In this document: one piece after another, positions 24,720 through 32,335 of the stretch
Numbering within the stretch: position 1 is the first letter of the stretch
Layout of the letters: every line of letters begins with the position of its first letter
Assembly (NCBI GenBank): GCA_014360825.1
Contig: JACIWT010000006.1
Coordinates: forward strand, 111,165 to 153,245
Reading direction: 5' to 3'
Origin: Chloroflexota bacterium
GTDB taxonomy: Bacteria > Chloroflexota > Anaerolineae > UBA2200 > JACIWT01
DNA: 42,081 nucleotides
Position numbers and translations under genes: made by a program
Notes under the pieces: generated by a model
Seen by the model: the letters and a program-made list of their open reading frames with translations, nothing else
Told to the model about the DNA's origin: nothing
The model's database searches: none

Positions 24720-25478
24720 ATGATGGAGTTATTAGAACACAGCGCCCGGGCACTGGGGTTGCGGCTAACCAGGGGACACTTGACGTTATTTCAGACTTAT
24801 TATGAAGAACTTATAGCCTGGAACCGCAAACTGAAACTGACCACCATCACGGACTATCCAGATGTTCAACTAAAACACTTTCTGGACTCATTGACCTGCC
24901 TTTTGGCATTGCCAGTGGATGACGGCAAGGCTGCTTTGCCAGACACTGTCCCTTTAAGTGGACGCGTATGTCCCCTCCTCTGTGCGGATGTGGGCAGCGG
25001 TGCAGGATTCCCAGGCCTTCCGCTGAAAATATTGCGGCCCGAACTGCGTATGGCATTAGTTGAATCTTCGCGTAAGAAAGCGGCGTTCTTGAGCCACGTG
25101 GTGCAGGCATTAGGGTTGCAGGATGTAGAGGTATTGCCGCGGCGGGCAGAAGAAGTGGGCCAGGATATCCATCATCGCGAGCGCTATGATGTGACACTGG
25201 CACGTGCCGTGGCGGATTTGGCTGTGCTCGCAGAGTATTGCCTACCTCTATGTCGCGTGGGTGGGCGTTTCATAGCGCAAAAAGGGATCGAGATCGCCGC
25301 TGAAGTCGCCAATGCCGAAACAGCGGTTTCCACATTGGGAGGCCGAATCAAAGAGGTGAAAGAAATTCACATCGAAGGGTTGACCCCACGCACTTTAGTG
25401 GTAATAGAAAAAGTCGCGCCCTGTCCAGCCCAGTACCCTCGACGCCCAGGGATACCAGAAAAACGGCCTCTTGGTTAG
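24720..25478 (+). CDS. rsmG: 16S rRNA (guanine-527-N7)-methyltransferase
   Basis: This 252-residue SAM-dependent enzyme methylates G527 of 16S rRNA. The N-terminal YYEELIAWNRKLKLTTI and the LKHFLDSLTCL segment match RsmG. The SAM motif is CADVGSGAGFPGLPLKI, and the later VTLARAVADLAVLAEYCLPL is typical. A short insert (VDDGKAALPDTVPLSG) precedes the SAM motif. Two adjacent ATG codons (24720, 24723) give equal starts, with only a weak Shine-Dalgarno site. It follows ftsK by 41 bases and faces recF tail to tail. RsmG near recF, dnaN and parAB is a usual origin-region neighbour. Confidence 0.94.
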   Translation: MMELLEHSARALGLRLTRGHLTLFQTYYEELIAWNRKLKLTTITDYPDVQLKHFLDSLTCLLALPVDDGKAALPDTVPLSGRVCPLLCADVGSGAGFPGLPLKILRPELRMALVESSRKKAAFLSHVVQALGLQDVEVLPRRAEEVGQDIHHRERYDVTLARAVADLAVLAEYCLPLCRVGGRFIAQKGIEIAAEVANAETAVSTLGGRIKEVKEIHIEGLTPRTLVVIEKVAPCPAQYPRRPGIPEKRPLG

Positions 25479-25514
25479 GCAACTTCCTTGCAGTAACGCC
25501 TTTGGGCTCTCATT

Positions 25515-26750
25515 CTATGGAAGAGAGAGGGGCCGCAACCGTCCTCCACACACTTGTAGAAGAGAAGCATTCCTCAGGAACTGGGGGCTGTAAGGAGCCA
25601 AGTCTGTGGTCGTCATAATGACTTGCTGAGCCTGGTTTATCGTGTTCATCAAATAACCACGCCGCGTTGCATCTAGTTCGGAGATCACGTCATCCAACAA
25701 GAGAACGGGCATTTCGCCCCTCATCAGATGCATGAACCTGACCTCGGCCAGCTTGAAGGAGAGGGTCACGGTACGTTGTTGCCCCCTTGATCCAAAAACT
25801 TTCATATCCACCCCGTTCACCAAGAAACGCAGATCATCGCGGTGCGGGCCCACTAACGAGACCCCTCGCGCAATTTCCTGCTCACGGACGGACAGTAGAT
25901 GCGTGGTGAATTGGTCAGCAATCGCGTGGGCAACAGCATCTAGTTCCGACCACTCGATCAGGCCCAAATCCTGGTTTAAGAGTGGGATCTGATATCCAGC
26001 ATGGGCCGGCTCCAGGCGGGGCACGCTGCAAAGGTACTCTAAACGCAAATGTTCACCCGCACCCGTAAGGGCAGAGTGTACCTCTGTTACTAACGTGTTC
26101 AGATGTTGAACGGCCTGTTCCCGCCGCGCAATGATCACGCTCCCGTACCGCACCAGATTCTGATCCCAGAACTCCAGTTCATCTCGGCCTGCTCGTCCGT
26201 CACGTATCAGTCGAAGGAGAACGTTACGCTGTGAGACCACGCGGGTGTAACGTCGCAGATACCGATAGTAGGCTGGGTCAATCTGAGAGAGGGCATCATC
26301 CAGACAATGGCGTCGCAGGCTGGCTGTGCCGCCAACTAGATCAATATCCTCCGGCATAAAAAGCACAGCATTCAATTGTCCCAGTATATCAGCCGCTCGT
26401 TTGTTAGCGCCGTTTAGGCGAACTCGTTTCCGCAGCACCATGCGCTGGGGCTCGGCATCGTTCGCCTCTTTCGCAATGGCAATTTCAATCTTGTTCATCA
26501 TGCCGGCGCGTTGCACTTCAGCCACTAAGCGCGAGTAAGGCAAATCTTCTTCATCGGCCAACCAGTTGATCAGCAGACGATCTGATGAGGTGCGCGGCGA
26601 GCGAGTGGTGGCCAGGTAGTAAATAGCCTCGAGGAGATTGGTCTTGCCCTGAGCATTATCTCCTTGGAGCACGGTTACTTCGCTGGTCAGATCCAGTTCC
26701 AGACGCACAAAATTCCGAAAATTGGTGAGCGACAGATGTTTAATGAACAC
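25515..26750 (-). CDS. recF: DNA replication and repair protein RecF
   Basis: This 411-residue SMC-like ATPase loads RecA at gaps together with RecO and RecR. The N-terminus FIKHLSLTNFRNFV, Walker A GDNAQGKTNLLEAIYYL, the signature GSRGQQRTVTLSFKLAE and Walker B PVLLLDDVISELD are all intact. The start is GTG, with GAGGG about seven bases upstream. It lies 93 bases downstream of dnaN in the same direction and is probably co-transcribed. It is slightly longer than average because of charged inserts near residues 80-105. Confidence 0.96.
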   Translation of the reverse strand: MFIKHLSLTNFRNFVRLELDLTSEVTVLQGDNAQGKTNLLEAIYYLATTRSPRTSSDRLLINWLADEEDLPYSRLVAEVQRAGMMNKIEIAIAKEANDAEPQRMVLRKRVRLNGANKRAADILGQLNAVLFMPEDIDLVGGTASLRRHCLDDALSQIDPAYYRYLRRYTRVVSQRNVLLRLIRDGRAGRDELEFWDQNLVRYGSVIIARREQAVQHLNTLVTEVHSALTGAGEHLRLEYLCSVPRLEPAHAGYQIPLLNQDLGLIEWSELDAVAHAIADQFTTHLLSVREQEIARGVSLVGPHRDDLRFLVNGVDMKVFGSRGQQRTVTLSFKLAEVRFMHLMRGEMPVLLLDDVISELDATRRGYLMNTINQAQQVIMTTTDLAPYSPQFLRNASLLQVCGGRLRPLSLP

Positions 26751-26755
26751 GCTTG

Positions 26756-26773
26756 AGCCCTCAAAATAGGGCT
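26756..26773 (-). terminator. Small hairpin in the dnaN-recF gap
   Basis: AGCCCT (26756-26761) pairs with AGGGCT (26768-26773) across a 6-base loop. It is short and lacks a T-run, so it is a weak attenuator at best. It also includes the recF Shine-Dalgarno GAGGG and could hide it. Confidence 0.3.
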
Positions 26774-26843
26774 ATGGCAACGCCCTCATGCCACAGCCCT
26801 CAAACACAGCCGAGTTCACTCTGAGACGTGGAAGGTCATGCCT

Positions 26844-27977
26844 CTAACGAGCGATGTGCATAGGCATAATCACGTGAATGAAATCTTCTGAGTCAACGGG
26901 TTTGATCACACCGGGACTGGAAGCCGTGGTGGTTTCTAAGACGACCTGTGGGCTGGAGAGGACGCTCAGCACATCTATTAGGTACTTCGCATTGAAAGCG
27001 ATCTCGATTGGTTCCCCTTCAACGCTGGCCTCGATCTCACCCACATTGTCGCCCAATTCAGCGGATGTAGCGGCGACGGCCATACTACCAGGCGTCAGAT
27101 TGTTACCCGGTGTGATGCTCAAACGGACGATGTTAGCCGCATCACGGGCAAAGAAGAAAGCGATGCGCACCGCCTTGAGGAACTCATTGGTATCCACAAT
27201 TGTGCGGGTAGTATAGCTCTTGGGGATTATCTGCTTGTAGTCAGGGAACGTGCCTTCAATAAGTTGAGAGACCAGATCGATGTTAGTCAGGCTGAAAAAT
27301 ACTTGATTGCGGCCCTGAGCAATAGTTGCTTTAATCGCATTCTCTTCTTCAGTGCTCACGCGGGCCAGTTCTTGCAGTGCACGGGCTGGGATGATAGCCG
27401 TAGCGGGCCTTTCGACGGGCTTTTCCAGTCGAGTGGTGCGAACTGAGAGCCGATACCCATCCGCCGCAGCCAGGGTGAGGGTGGAGCCAGACAATTCGGC
27501 TAGCACGCCCGTAAGTACAGGACGGCTTTCGTCCACGGCTGCTGCAAACGCTACCTGGTTAATGATCTCACGGGCCTGCTCAGGCGACAAAGTGATTGTA
27601 TTGTCCTCAGTGAAAACCAAAATTAGCGGAAATTCTTGCGCATCAATGCCCTTGATGTTGGCTTCGTATCGCGCGCACTTGATATTCAAGGTCTGGGTTC
27701 GAGTGATCAACTCAAGCCGAATCGGCTCGGGGGGCAGAGAGTTCACCAGGTCAATAAACAGGCGTGCCGGGACGGTCACTGCACCATCCTCCTCGACCTG
27801 GGCCCCTATCCAGCAATTGATGCCGACCTCCAGGTTGGTAGCAGAGAGTTTAAGCCGCGACTCATCTGTCGCCAGGAGGACGTTTGATAAAACCGGTAGG
27901 GTGCTTCGCGTGGCCACGGCGCGGCCGACGATAGCAAGTCCTCTGGCCAAATTCTCTTGCAGACAGGAAAGTTTCAT
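26844..27977 (-). CDS. dnaN: DNA polymerase III beta subunit (sliding clamp)
   Basis: This 377-residue ring-forming processivity factor consists of three similar domains. Recognisable blocks are the N-terminal MKLSCLQENLARGLAIVGRA, the ADGYRLSVR turn in domain 2 and the C-terminal PVDSEDFIHVIMPMHI. CCTCCT on the plus strand gives a strong GAGGAGG site eight bases before the ATG. dnaN is followed by recF as usual, but the gene upstream of it is a methyltransferase, not dnaA. A promoter candidate lies directly upstream. Confidence 0.97.
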   Translation of the reverse strand: MKLSCLQENLARGLAIVGRAVATRSTLPVLSNVLLATDESRLKLSATNLEVGINCWIGAQVEEDGAVTVPARLFIDLVNSLPPEPIRLELITRTQTLNIKCARYEANIKGIDAQEFPLILVFTEDNTITLSPEQAREIINQVAFAAAVDESRPVLTGVLAELSGSTLTLAAADGYRLSVRTTRLEKPVERPATAIIPARALQELARVSTEEENAIKATIAQGRNQVFFSLTNIDLVSQLIEGTFPDYKQIIPKSYTTRTIVDTNEFLKAVRIAFFFARDAANIVRLSITPGNNLTPGSMAVAATSAELGDNVGEIEASVEGEPIEIAFNAKYLIDVLSVLSSPQVVLETTTASSPGVIKPVDSEDFIHVIMPMHIAR

Positions 27978-28009
27978 CGACTGACCTCCTCAGGCATGTT
28001 AGCACCAAT

Positions 28010-28039
28010 AGTATACAACAAATTTTATTTTGCTCCCAA
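28010..28039 (-). promoter_or_regulatory. Candidate promoter of dnaN
   Basis: On the minus strand TTGGGA (28034-28039) and TATACT (28010-28015) are separated by 18 bases, about 33 bases before the dnaN start. The surrounding stretch is A/T-rich. Confidence 0.45.
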
Positions 28040-28048
28040 AGAGGACGG

Positions 28049-28954
28049 TTAGTCCAATGGGGTTTTGAAATCAAAAAGGCTGTCTTGTGCAGCCCAGCGG
28101 CGGTTACATCCACCACACTCCAGGTAGTTCTCTTTGAGGTGTAGATGTATACTTCGGCACAATGGGCAACGAAAGATAGGGTCGCAGGCCAGACCGGAGC
28201 CAGACTTTTGGGCCTTTGCTTGCAGAAAGATACTGGGGGAGAGTTGTAACCCGGCAGTCGGGCCCTGCAGCAAACCATCCAATGCGGCCAACACACGCGC
28301 CGGAACGAAACGTTTGAGCGCCCCGACACGAAAGGTGGACACAGCGAGACGACGTTGAATCGAAAACCCTGCCTTGTCCATTTCTGCCTCCACGTAGGCC
28401 GGATGAAAGTCGAAGTGCAGGGGAGCAAATTCGAGGGGCTCGCGGGAGAAAGGACTGGGACCGTGCCGCAGAAGATAGCGAAGTATTGCTTTGAGATGGC
28501 GTTTGTTAGCGTACTCGAGCACAAATGTGCCCCCAGGCCCGACGACCGTCTCGATGCTGCGTAAGGCGGCTGGCACATCAGACTGATGGTGGAGAACCCG
28601 CACCATCACAACGGTATCAAAGGCGTTTTCCGCGAAAGGCATTTCATACAAACTGGCAATCACATATGTGAAGCGGCCTGTGCCTAAACGCGAGCGTGCC
28701 TCTTCGAGCAACGAGCGAGAGTAGTCTAGGAGGTATACTCGATCGTAATGTTTGTATAGATCCGTTAGGCGGCCGAACCCCGCGCCGATATCCAAAATGC
28801 GTTTACTCGAGGGTGGGAGTAGTTTGCGCAGAGCCACGCGCTCGACCAGGTCTTCATATTCGCGCCTACCATGCTCCCAGAACGAAGTGCGGTAGTCACT
28901 GCCCTCATAATCTAAGAAACGGGGTGGGATTTGATCGCCAGATACACTGTCCAA
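28049..28954 (-). CDS. Class I SAM-dependent methyltransferase with C-terminal zinc ribbon
   Basis: This 301-residue protein has a Methyltransf_11-type domain: RILDIGAGFGRLTDLY (about 52-68) as the SAM motif, VYLLDYSRSLLEEAR as motif II and VVMVRVLHHQSDVPAALR as motif IV. The last 45 residues hold two CxxC pairs (CPLC and CGGC), which resembles a Trm112-like zinc knuckle. The substrate is unknown; small molecules, lipids or RNA are all possible. The start is TTG, with GGGAGG six bases upstream. It is read toward dnaN, with 71 bases between. It occupies the place where dnaA often stands. The parS site lies just upstream of its start. Confidence 0.85.
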   Translation of the reverse strand: MDSVSGDQIPPRFLDYEGSDYRTSFWEHGRREYEDLVERVALRKLLPPSSKRILDIGAGFGRLTDLYKHYDRVYLLDYSRSLLEEARSRLGTGRFTYVIASLYEMPFAENAFDTVVMVRVLHHQSDVPAALRSIETVVGPGGTFVLEYANKRHLKAILRYLLRHGPSPFSREPLEFAPLHFDFHPAYVEAEMDKAGFSIQRRLAVSTFRVGALKRFVPARVLAALDGLLQGPTAGLQLSPSIFLQAKAQKSGSGLACDPIFRCPLCRSIHLHLKENYLECGGCNRRWAAQDSLFDFKTPLD

Positions 28955-28994
28955 AAAGCGCCTCCCTCACACTGTTTTGCCTTGGCCACGTGAG

Positions 28995-29010
28995 CGTTTC
29001 ACGTGAAACA
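28995..29010. promoter_or_regulatory. parS: parS centromere site
   Basis: CGTTTCACGTGAAACA differs from the bacterial parS consensus TGTTTCACGTGAAACA only at the first base, and the 14-bp core is a perfect palindrome. It is intergenic, between the divergent methyltransferase and phosphatase genes. The matching parA and parB genes are 6 kb away in this window. ParB would load here and spread. Confidence 0.93.
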
Positions 29011-29027
29011 TTTCCGGCAGCTCCCAT

Positions 29028-29056
29028 TTGACGGGCTATGGAGCATAAGGTAGAAT
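29028..29056 (+). promoter_or_regulatory. Candidate promoter of the histidine phosphatase gene
   Basis: TTGACG (29028-29033) and TAGAAT (29051-29056) are spaced 17 bases apart, 18 bases after the parS site. ParB bound at parS could influence it. Confidence 0.6.
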
Positions 29057-29092
29057 CACCTCCATCCATCTCCGATGGATAGGAGAAGGCCC

Positions 29093-29707
29093 ATGACCCG
29101 TATTATCTTAGTCCGTCACGGCCAAACTGAGTGGAACCGCGAAGAGCGTTTCCGCGGCCAAGAAGACATACCTCTTAACGAAACAGGACGTCAACAGGCT
29201 CGCCGCGTGGCCTACCGATTGAAGAACGATCCCATAACTGCCATATATGCCAGCCCGCTGCGCCGTTCTATCCAGACGGCAGAGATTATCGCTGCCAGTC
29301 GGGATCTCGATGTGCAAATAGACGATGCTTTTCTAGATATCCATTACGGGACCTGGGCAGGTCTCTCACCAGCAGAAGTAGCCGCGCGTGATGCAGAGAT
29401 GTATCGTTTGTGGCTCACAGCACCCCATTTGGCCCATCCACCAAAGGGGGAATGCCTGGAAGACGTGAGAGCGCGCGTCCTTCGAGGCATCGAGCGCATC
29501 GTGCTCCGCTACCCTCGGGCCACCGTTGTGGTAGTTGGACACCAGGTAGTAAACAAGGTGCTCCTCTGCGCTGTTCTTGGCCTAGACGGCAGCGCTTTCT
29601 GGCGCATCCGTCAAGACAATGCCTGTATTAATATCTTTATCGTTGAAAATAGCACTTACGAAGTGGTTTGCCTCAACGATACGTGTCATCTCCAGGAAAA
29701 ATTGTAG
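29093..29707 (+). CDS. Histidine phosphatase family protein (phosphoglycerate mutase-like)
   Basis: This 204-residue cytoplasmic phosphatase has the catalytic RHG motif in IILVRHGQTEWN, then ERFRGQEDIPLNETGRQQA. IYASPLRRSIQTAEII and a second histidine in VVVGHQVVNK complete the active site. It may be a cofactor-dependent mutase, a CobC-type phosphatase or a broad phosphatase; sequence alone does not separate these. ATG 29093 is preferred because AGGAG stands seven bases upstream; the ATG at 29075 lies before that site. A promoter candidate lies at 29028-29056. The next gene is rpsT, with its own promoter. Confidence 0.9.
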   Translation: MTRIILVRHGQTEWNREERFRGQEDIPLNETGRQQARRVAYRLKNDPITAIYASPLRRSIQTAEIIAASRDLDVQIDDAFLDIHYGTWAGLSPAEVAARDAEMYRLWLTAPHLAHPPKGECLEDVRARVLRGIERIVLRYPRATVVVVGHQVVNKVLLCAVLGLDGSAFWRIRQDNACINIFIVENSTYEVVCLNDTCHLQEKL

Positions 29708-29729
29708 AACCAATCTGCCCAAAGGTCAA

Positions 29730-29758
29730 TTGGACAAATACGGAGAATTGTGTATCAT
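29730..29758 (+). promoter_or_regulatory. Candidate promoter of rpsT
   Basis: TTGGAC (29730-29735) and TATCAT (29753-29758) are spaced 17 bases apart, 35 bases before the rpsT start. Confidence 0.55.
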
Positions 29759-29793
29759 ATTAGCACCAGAATTTTTGTAGGAGGTCCTCACGA

Positions 29794-30078
29794 TTGGCAA
29801 ACACAAGATCGGCTCTGAAGAAGATGCGTAGTTCCCGGCGTAAGGCGGAGCGCAACCGACGTGTGCGTTCCACTGCCCGTACTTATATCAAGAAAGCCCG
29901 TTTACTGATGGATCAAGGCAACCTTGAGGAGGCCCGCGTTGCTGTGAACCAAGCCGTCCGGGCATTGGACAAAGCGGCGGAGAAGGGCATCATTCATCGC
30001 AACAACGCTGCTCGACGCAAATCACGCTTGATGCAGCGCCTGAACAAGGCGCTTGCAGCAGCTTCATCGGTCGGATAG
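29794..30078 (+). CDS. rpsT: 30S ribosomal protein S20
   Basis: This 94-residue basic, helical primary 16S rRNA-binding protein is recognisable from ANTRSALKKMRSSRRKAERN at the start, AVRALDKAAEKGIIHRNNAA and KSRLMQRLNKAL at the end. The start is TTG behind a strong GTAGGAGG. It has a promoter candidate upstream and a hairpin terminator downstream, so it is probably monocistronic. Its position before rpmH is not the most common one but is harmless. Confidence 0.95.
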   Translation: MANTRSALKKMRSSRRKAERNRRVRSTARTYIKKARLLMDQGNLEEARVAVNQAVRALDKAAEKGIIHRNNAARRKSRLMQRLNKALAAASSVG

Positions 30079-30114
30079 TTTCCTCTCATCTATTTATATT
30101 ATATATTCCATTTC

Positions 30115-30150
30115 GCATCGCTTTTTCTGTAAGCGATGCATTTGATTTTC
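30115..30150 (+). terminator. Terminator of rpsT
   Basis: A 9-bp perfect stem (GCATCGCTT 30115-30123 with AAGCGATGC 30131-30139) has a 7-base loop and is followed by a T-rich stretch. Confidence 0.7.
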
Positions 30151-30393
30151 TAAAGGCGCAACACTTTGGGCTGAGGCTACGTGTATAAGCCTACCGCGTA
30201 TTCCATTTCACATCAGATCTTTTGGTGAACGAAGCCAGGGACTAGAAATCTATACGGAGGCCCTTCCTCCCTCTCAAGCAGCGGCTGGCTCCCTTTTCAG
30301 AGGGAGCGCTATGAAGTTATCTGGAGTTTTCATCATCTCGTCCAGATACCGCCCCTGCTCTTTCAACTGAAGAACCTCGAGTGCACATTTCAT

Positions 30394-30423
30394 TTGACAG
30401 GGCACGAAAGCCGAGGGTATAAT
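30394..30423 (+). promoter_or_regulatory. Promoter of the rpmH-rnpA-yidD operon
   Basis: TTGACA (30394-30399) and TATAAT (30418-30423) are both perfect and spaced 18 bases apart, 32 bases before rpmH. A strong constitutive promoter is expected for L34. Confidence 0.85.
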
Positions 30424-30455
30424 TTTGTAAATTCGCCAATTGGGAGAATTTAAGA

Positions 30456-30593
30456 ATGCCAAAAAGAACCTGGCAACCTCGCAAGTTGCGTCGCCAGCGT
30501 GTGCATGGTTTTCGGTCTCGCATGCGTACCCGCAGTGGACGCAATGTCCTGAAGGCCCGTCGACTCAAGGGCCGCAAAAGAGTCGCTCTTTGA
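30456..30593 (+). CDS. rpmH: 50S ribosomal protein L34
   Basis: This 45-residue, extremely basic protein begins [19 protein letters not shown] and continues [20 protein letters not shown], the L34 signature. GGGAGAA lies about eight bases before the ATG. It is the first gene of the classical rpmH-rnpA-yidD-yidC-jag cluster near the origin and is too short for length-filtered gene finding. The following gene starts 31 bases later. Confidence 0.97.
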   Translation: MPKRTWQPRKLRRQRVHGFRSRMRTRSGRNVLKARRLKGRKRVAL

Positions 30594-30623
30594 TGAGCGC
30601 CTTAGGACTATGGGCACGCGAAA

Positions 30624-30986
30624 TTGGAAAAACGATACCGCCTGTTACGGAACAGTGACTTCCAGCGTGTGCGAAGCAAAGGACGTCTTTGGTTCCATGA
30701 TTTGGTCGTCCTTTATGTTTATCCTAACGGTTTGCAGCACAGTCGGTTTGGTTTCTCCGTCAGTAAGCGCATCGGGAAAGCAGTTCTGCGCAATAGGCTC
30801 AAACGCTGCATGCGTGAGGCAATCCGCCACGCTATGAGGCACATCCCAGGCGGTTGGGACATGGTATTCGTCGCCCGAGGACCGATAAGGGACGCTGATT
30901 TCCAGCAGATCGAACTGGCCATACACGCTCTCTTGCGACGCTCAGAACTCTGGGTCGAGCCTATAGGTGGTGAAAAAAACAAATAA
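30624..30986 (+). CDS. rnpA: Ribonuclease P protein component
   Basis: This 120-residue basic protein is the cofactor of RNase P RNA in tRNA 5' maturation. The N-terminal [19 protein letters not shown] and the RNR-type helix [24 protein letters not shown] are diagnostic. A stop codon at 30603 leaves TTG 30624 as the first usable start, although its Shine-Dalgarno site is poor, so translation may depend on rpmH. Its stop overlaps the yidD start as TAATG. Confidence 0.96.
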   Translation: MEKRYRLLRNSDFQRVRSKGRLWFHDLVVLYVYPNGLQHSRFGFSVSKRIGKAVLRNRLKRCMREAIRHAMRHIPGGWDMVFVARGPIRDADFQQIELAIHALLRRSELWVEPIGGEKNK

Positions 30987-31195
30987 TGGCACGCGTGGTC
31001 CTTAGTTTAATTAGGCTCTATCAAAGGGCCGTATCACCAGTATTACCAACCGTTTGCCGCTTTGAGCCATCGTGCTCGCAGTACGGCTACGAGGCCATTG
31101 AGAGATATGGCCTGCTAAAGGGCGGCTGGATGGCTATTAAGCGCTTAGCGCGCTGTCACCCGTTACATCCGGGTGGATACGACCCAGTGCCCTAA
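30986..31195 (+). CDS. yidD: Membrane protein insertion efficiency factor YidD
   Basis: This 69-residue protein aids membrane insertion by YidC. The family core is complete: [30 protein letters not shown] with both cysteines, and [18 protein letters not shown] at the end. It overlaps rnpA by one base, so it is coupled to it. The N-terminal amphipathic helix should bind the inner face of the membrane. Confidence 0.96.
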   Translation: MARVVLSLIRLYQRAVSPVLPTVCRFEPSCSQYGYEAIERYGLLKGGWMAIKRLARCHPLHPGGYDPVP

Positions 31196-31248
31196 GCAAA
31201 TTTACATAATCAGTGAGTTTGAATAACGAAGGGAACGGAGGCTCTCTT

Positions 31249-32310
31249 TTGACAAAAGGCACAAGAACCGCTTTTTCCATAATAGTGTTTGGGCTCTTGA
31301 TTGTATTGCTCATCAGTTGTAGTGGGCCGGTAGTCGTCCCTGGTTGGTCAGGTGTTACTTTCTCCGGTTCGGTAGTGTATTTCGCTGCTCCTAAAGGAAA
31401 AATCTACGCTGTAGATAGCACCTCTGGTGCCCAGCGCTGGGTCTATCCCGCGTCGGGGGATAAGAGCCTCGGCTCGCTCTACGGGCCACCCGCAGTGAAC
31501 AATTCTACCGTCTATGTCGGTTCCTCCGATCACAAGTTGTACGCCATTGATGCTGCTACAGGTATGGAGCGATGGTCTTATAGCACCGGAGGACCTATTT
31601 ACGGCGGGGTAGCAGTGACAGACAACGCCGCCTACGTAGGCTCCAACGATAAAAAGGTGTATGCGGTGAATGCCGGGGATGGCACAATGCTATGGACGTT
31701 TGAGACGCAGGGCGGAGTGTGGGCCACCCCTGTGGTAACGAACGAGCGAGTCTATGTGGGCTCACTGGACCACCACTTATATTGTTTGGACGCACAGAAT
31801 GGTCGGGAAATCTGGCGTTTCCAAGCCGGCGGCGCAATTCCTGGCCCCGCAACGTTAGTAGAAGGTATCCTCTACTTCGGCGCACTGGACTCCAAAGTAT
31901 ATGCATTGGATGCCGTTACCGGCGTTGAACGCTGGCACTTCAGCGCGGGCCACTGGGTCTGGGGGCCGCCGCTCGTGCTAGGCGATACGGTTTATGTGTC
32001 TGCCATGGACAACAGAGTTTACGCAGTAAATGCTCTCACAGGCGAGAAACGATGGGATATTGGCATCGAGGGTTATTTGCGAGCCAGTCCCGTCACTGGG
32101 AGTGACGTTCTCTTCGTCGTAACAGAGCAGGGAACAGTCTATGCTCTTGACCCCTCCTCTGGGCAGCAACGGTGGAGCGTTGCCACTGGGGCCCAGGTGA
32201 TGAGTGCGCCTGTGTGTGCTGAAGGCGCTTTGTATATCTCTTCGATGAAGGACATGCTTTTCTGCCTGAGTGTAGCAGATGGCACTCAACGCTGGGTCTT
32301 TAAGCCCTAA
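31249..32310 (+). CDS. PQQ-repeat beta-propeller lipoprotein
   Basis: This 353-residue exported protein has an N-terminal signal (AFSIIVFGLLIVLLISC) whose LISC acts as a lipobox, so it is probably anchored to the outer face of the membrane. The rest consists of about seven repeats of the form VYVGS-x-DHKLYAIDAATGMERW, the PQQ/BamB-like propeller blade. No PQQ-enzyme catalytic residues are evident, so it is more likely a scaffold or binding protein. TTG 31249 is preferred because GGAGG stands seven bases upstream; a GTG at 31213 would add 12 residues. It sits between yidD and yidC, where most genomes have nothing. That suggests a role in membrane-protein or envelope biogenesis, analogous to BamB (inference). 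Confidence 0.87.
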   Translation: MTKGTRTAFSIIVFGLLIVLLISCSGPVVVPGWSGVTFSGSVVYFAAPKGKIYAVDSTSGAQRWVYPASGDKSLGSLYGPPAVNNSTVYVGSSDHKLYAIDAATGMERWSYSTGGPIYGGVAVTDNAAYVGSNDKKVYAVNAGDGTMLWTFETQGGVWATPVVTNERVYVGSLDHHLYCLDAQNGREIWRFQAGGAIPGPATLVEGILYFGALDSKVYALDAVTGVERWHFSAGHWVWGPPLVLGDTVYVSAMDNRVYAVNALTGEKRWDIGIEGYLRASPVTGSDVLFVVTEQGTVYALDPSSGQQRWSVATGAQVMSAPVCAEGALYISSMKDMLFCLSVADGTQRWVFKP

Positions 32311-32335
32311 ATTTCCGTTTGGGAGGTAATTCCGC

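Larger units (their letters stand above)
30079..30455. other. 377-base gap between rpsT and rpmH
   Basis: The gap holds the rpsT terminator, an A/T-rich tract (about 30085-30115), two near-identical copies of TATTCCATTTC(G/A)CATC at 30104-30119 and 30199-30214, a second hairpin (GCTCCCT 30288-30294 with AGGGAGC 30301-30307) and the rpmH promoter. I found no DnaA box and no convincing gene. Open frames on the minus strand here look spurious. Confidence 0.6.

Noticed and set aside
26873-26880. TCACGTGA palindrome as a second parS
   Set aside because: It lacks the flanking GTT and AAC of the parS core and lies within the dnaN coding sequence.
27352-27984. 210-codon open frame on the plus strand over dnaN
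   Set aside because: dnaN is unmistakable on the other strand, and the frame has no family motif.
30274-30577. Minus-strand frames in the rpsT-rpmH gap and over rpmH
   Set aside because: They overlap the rpmH promoter and coding sequence, have low-quality composition and no Shine-Dalgarno site.
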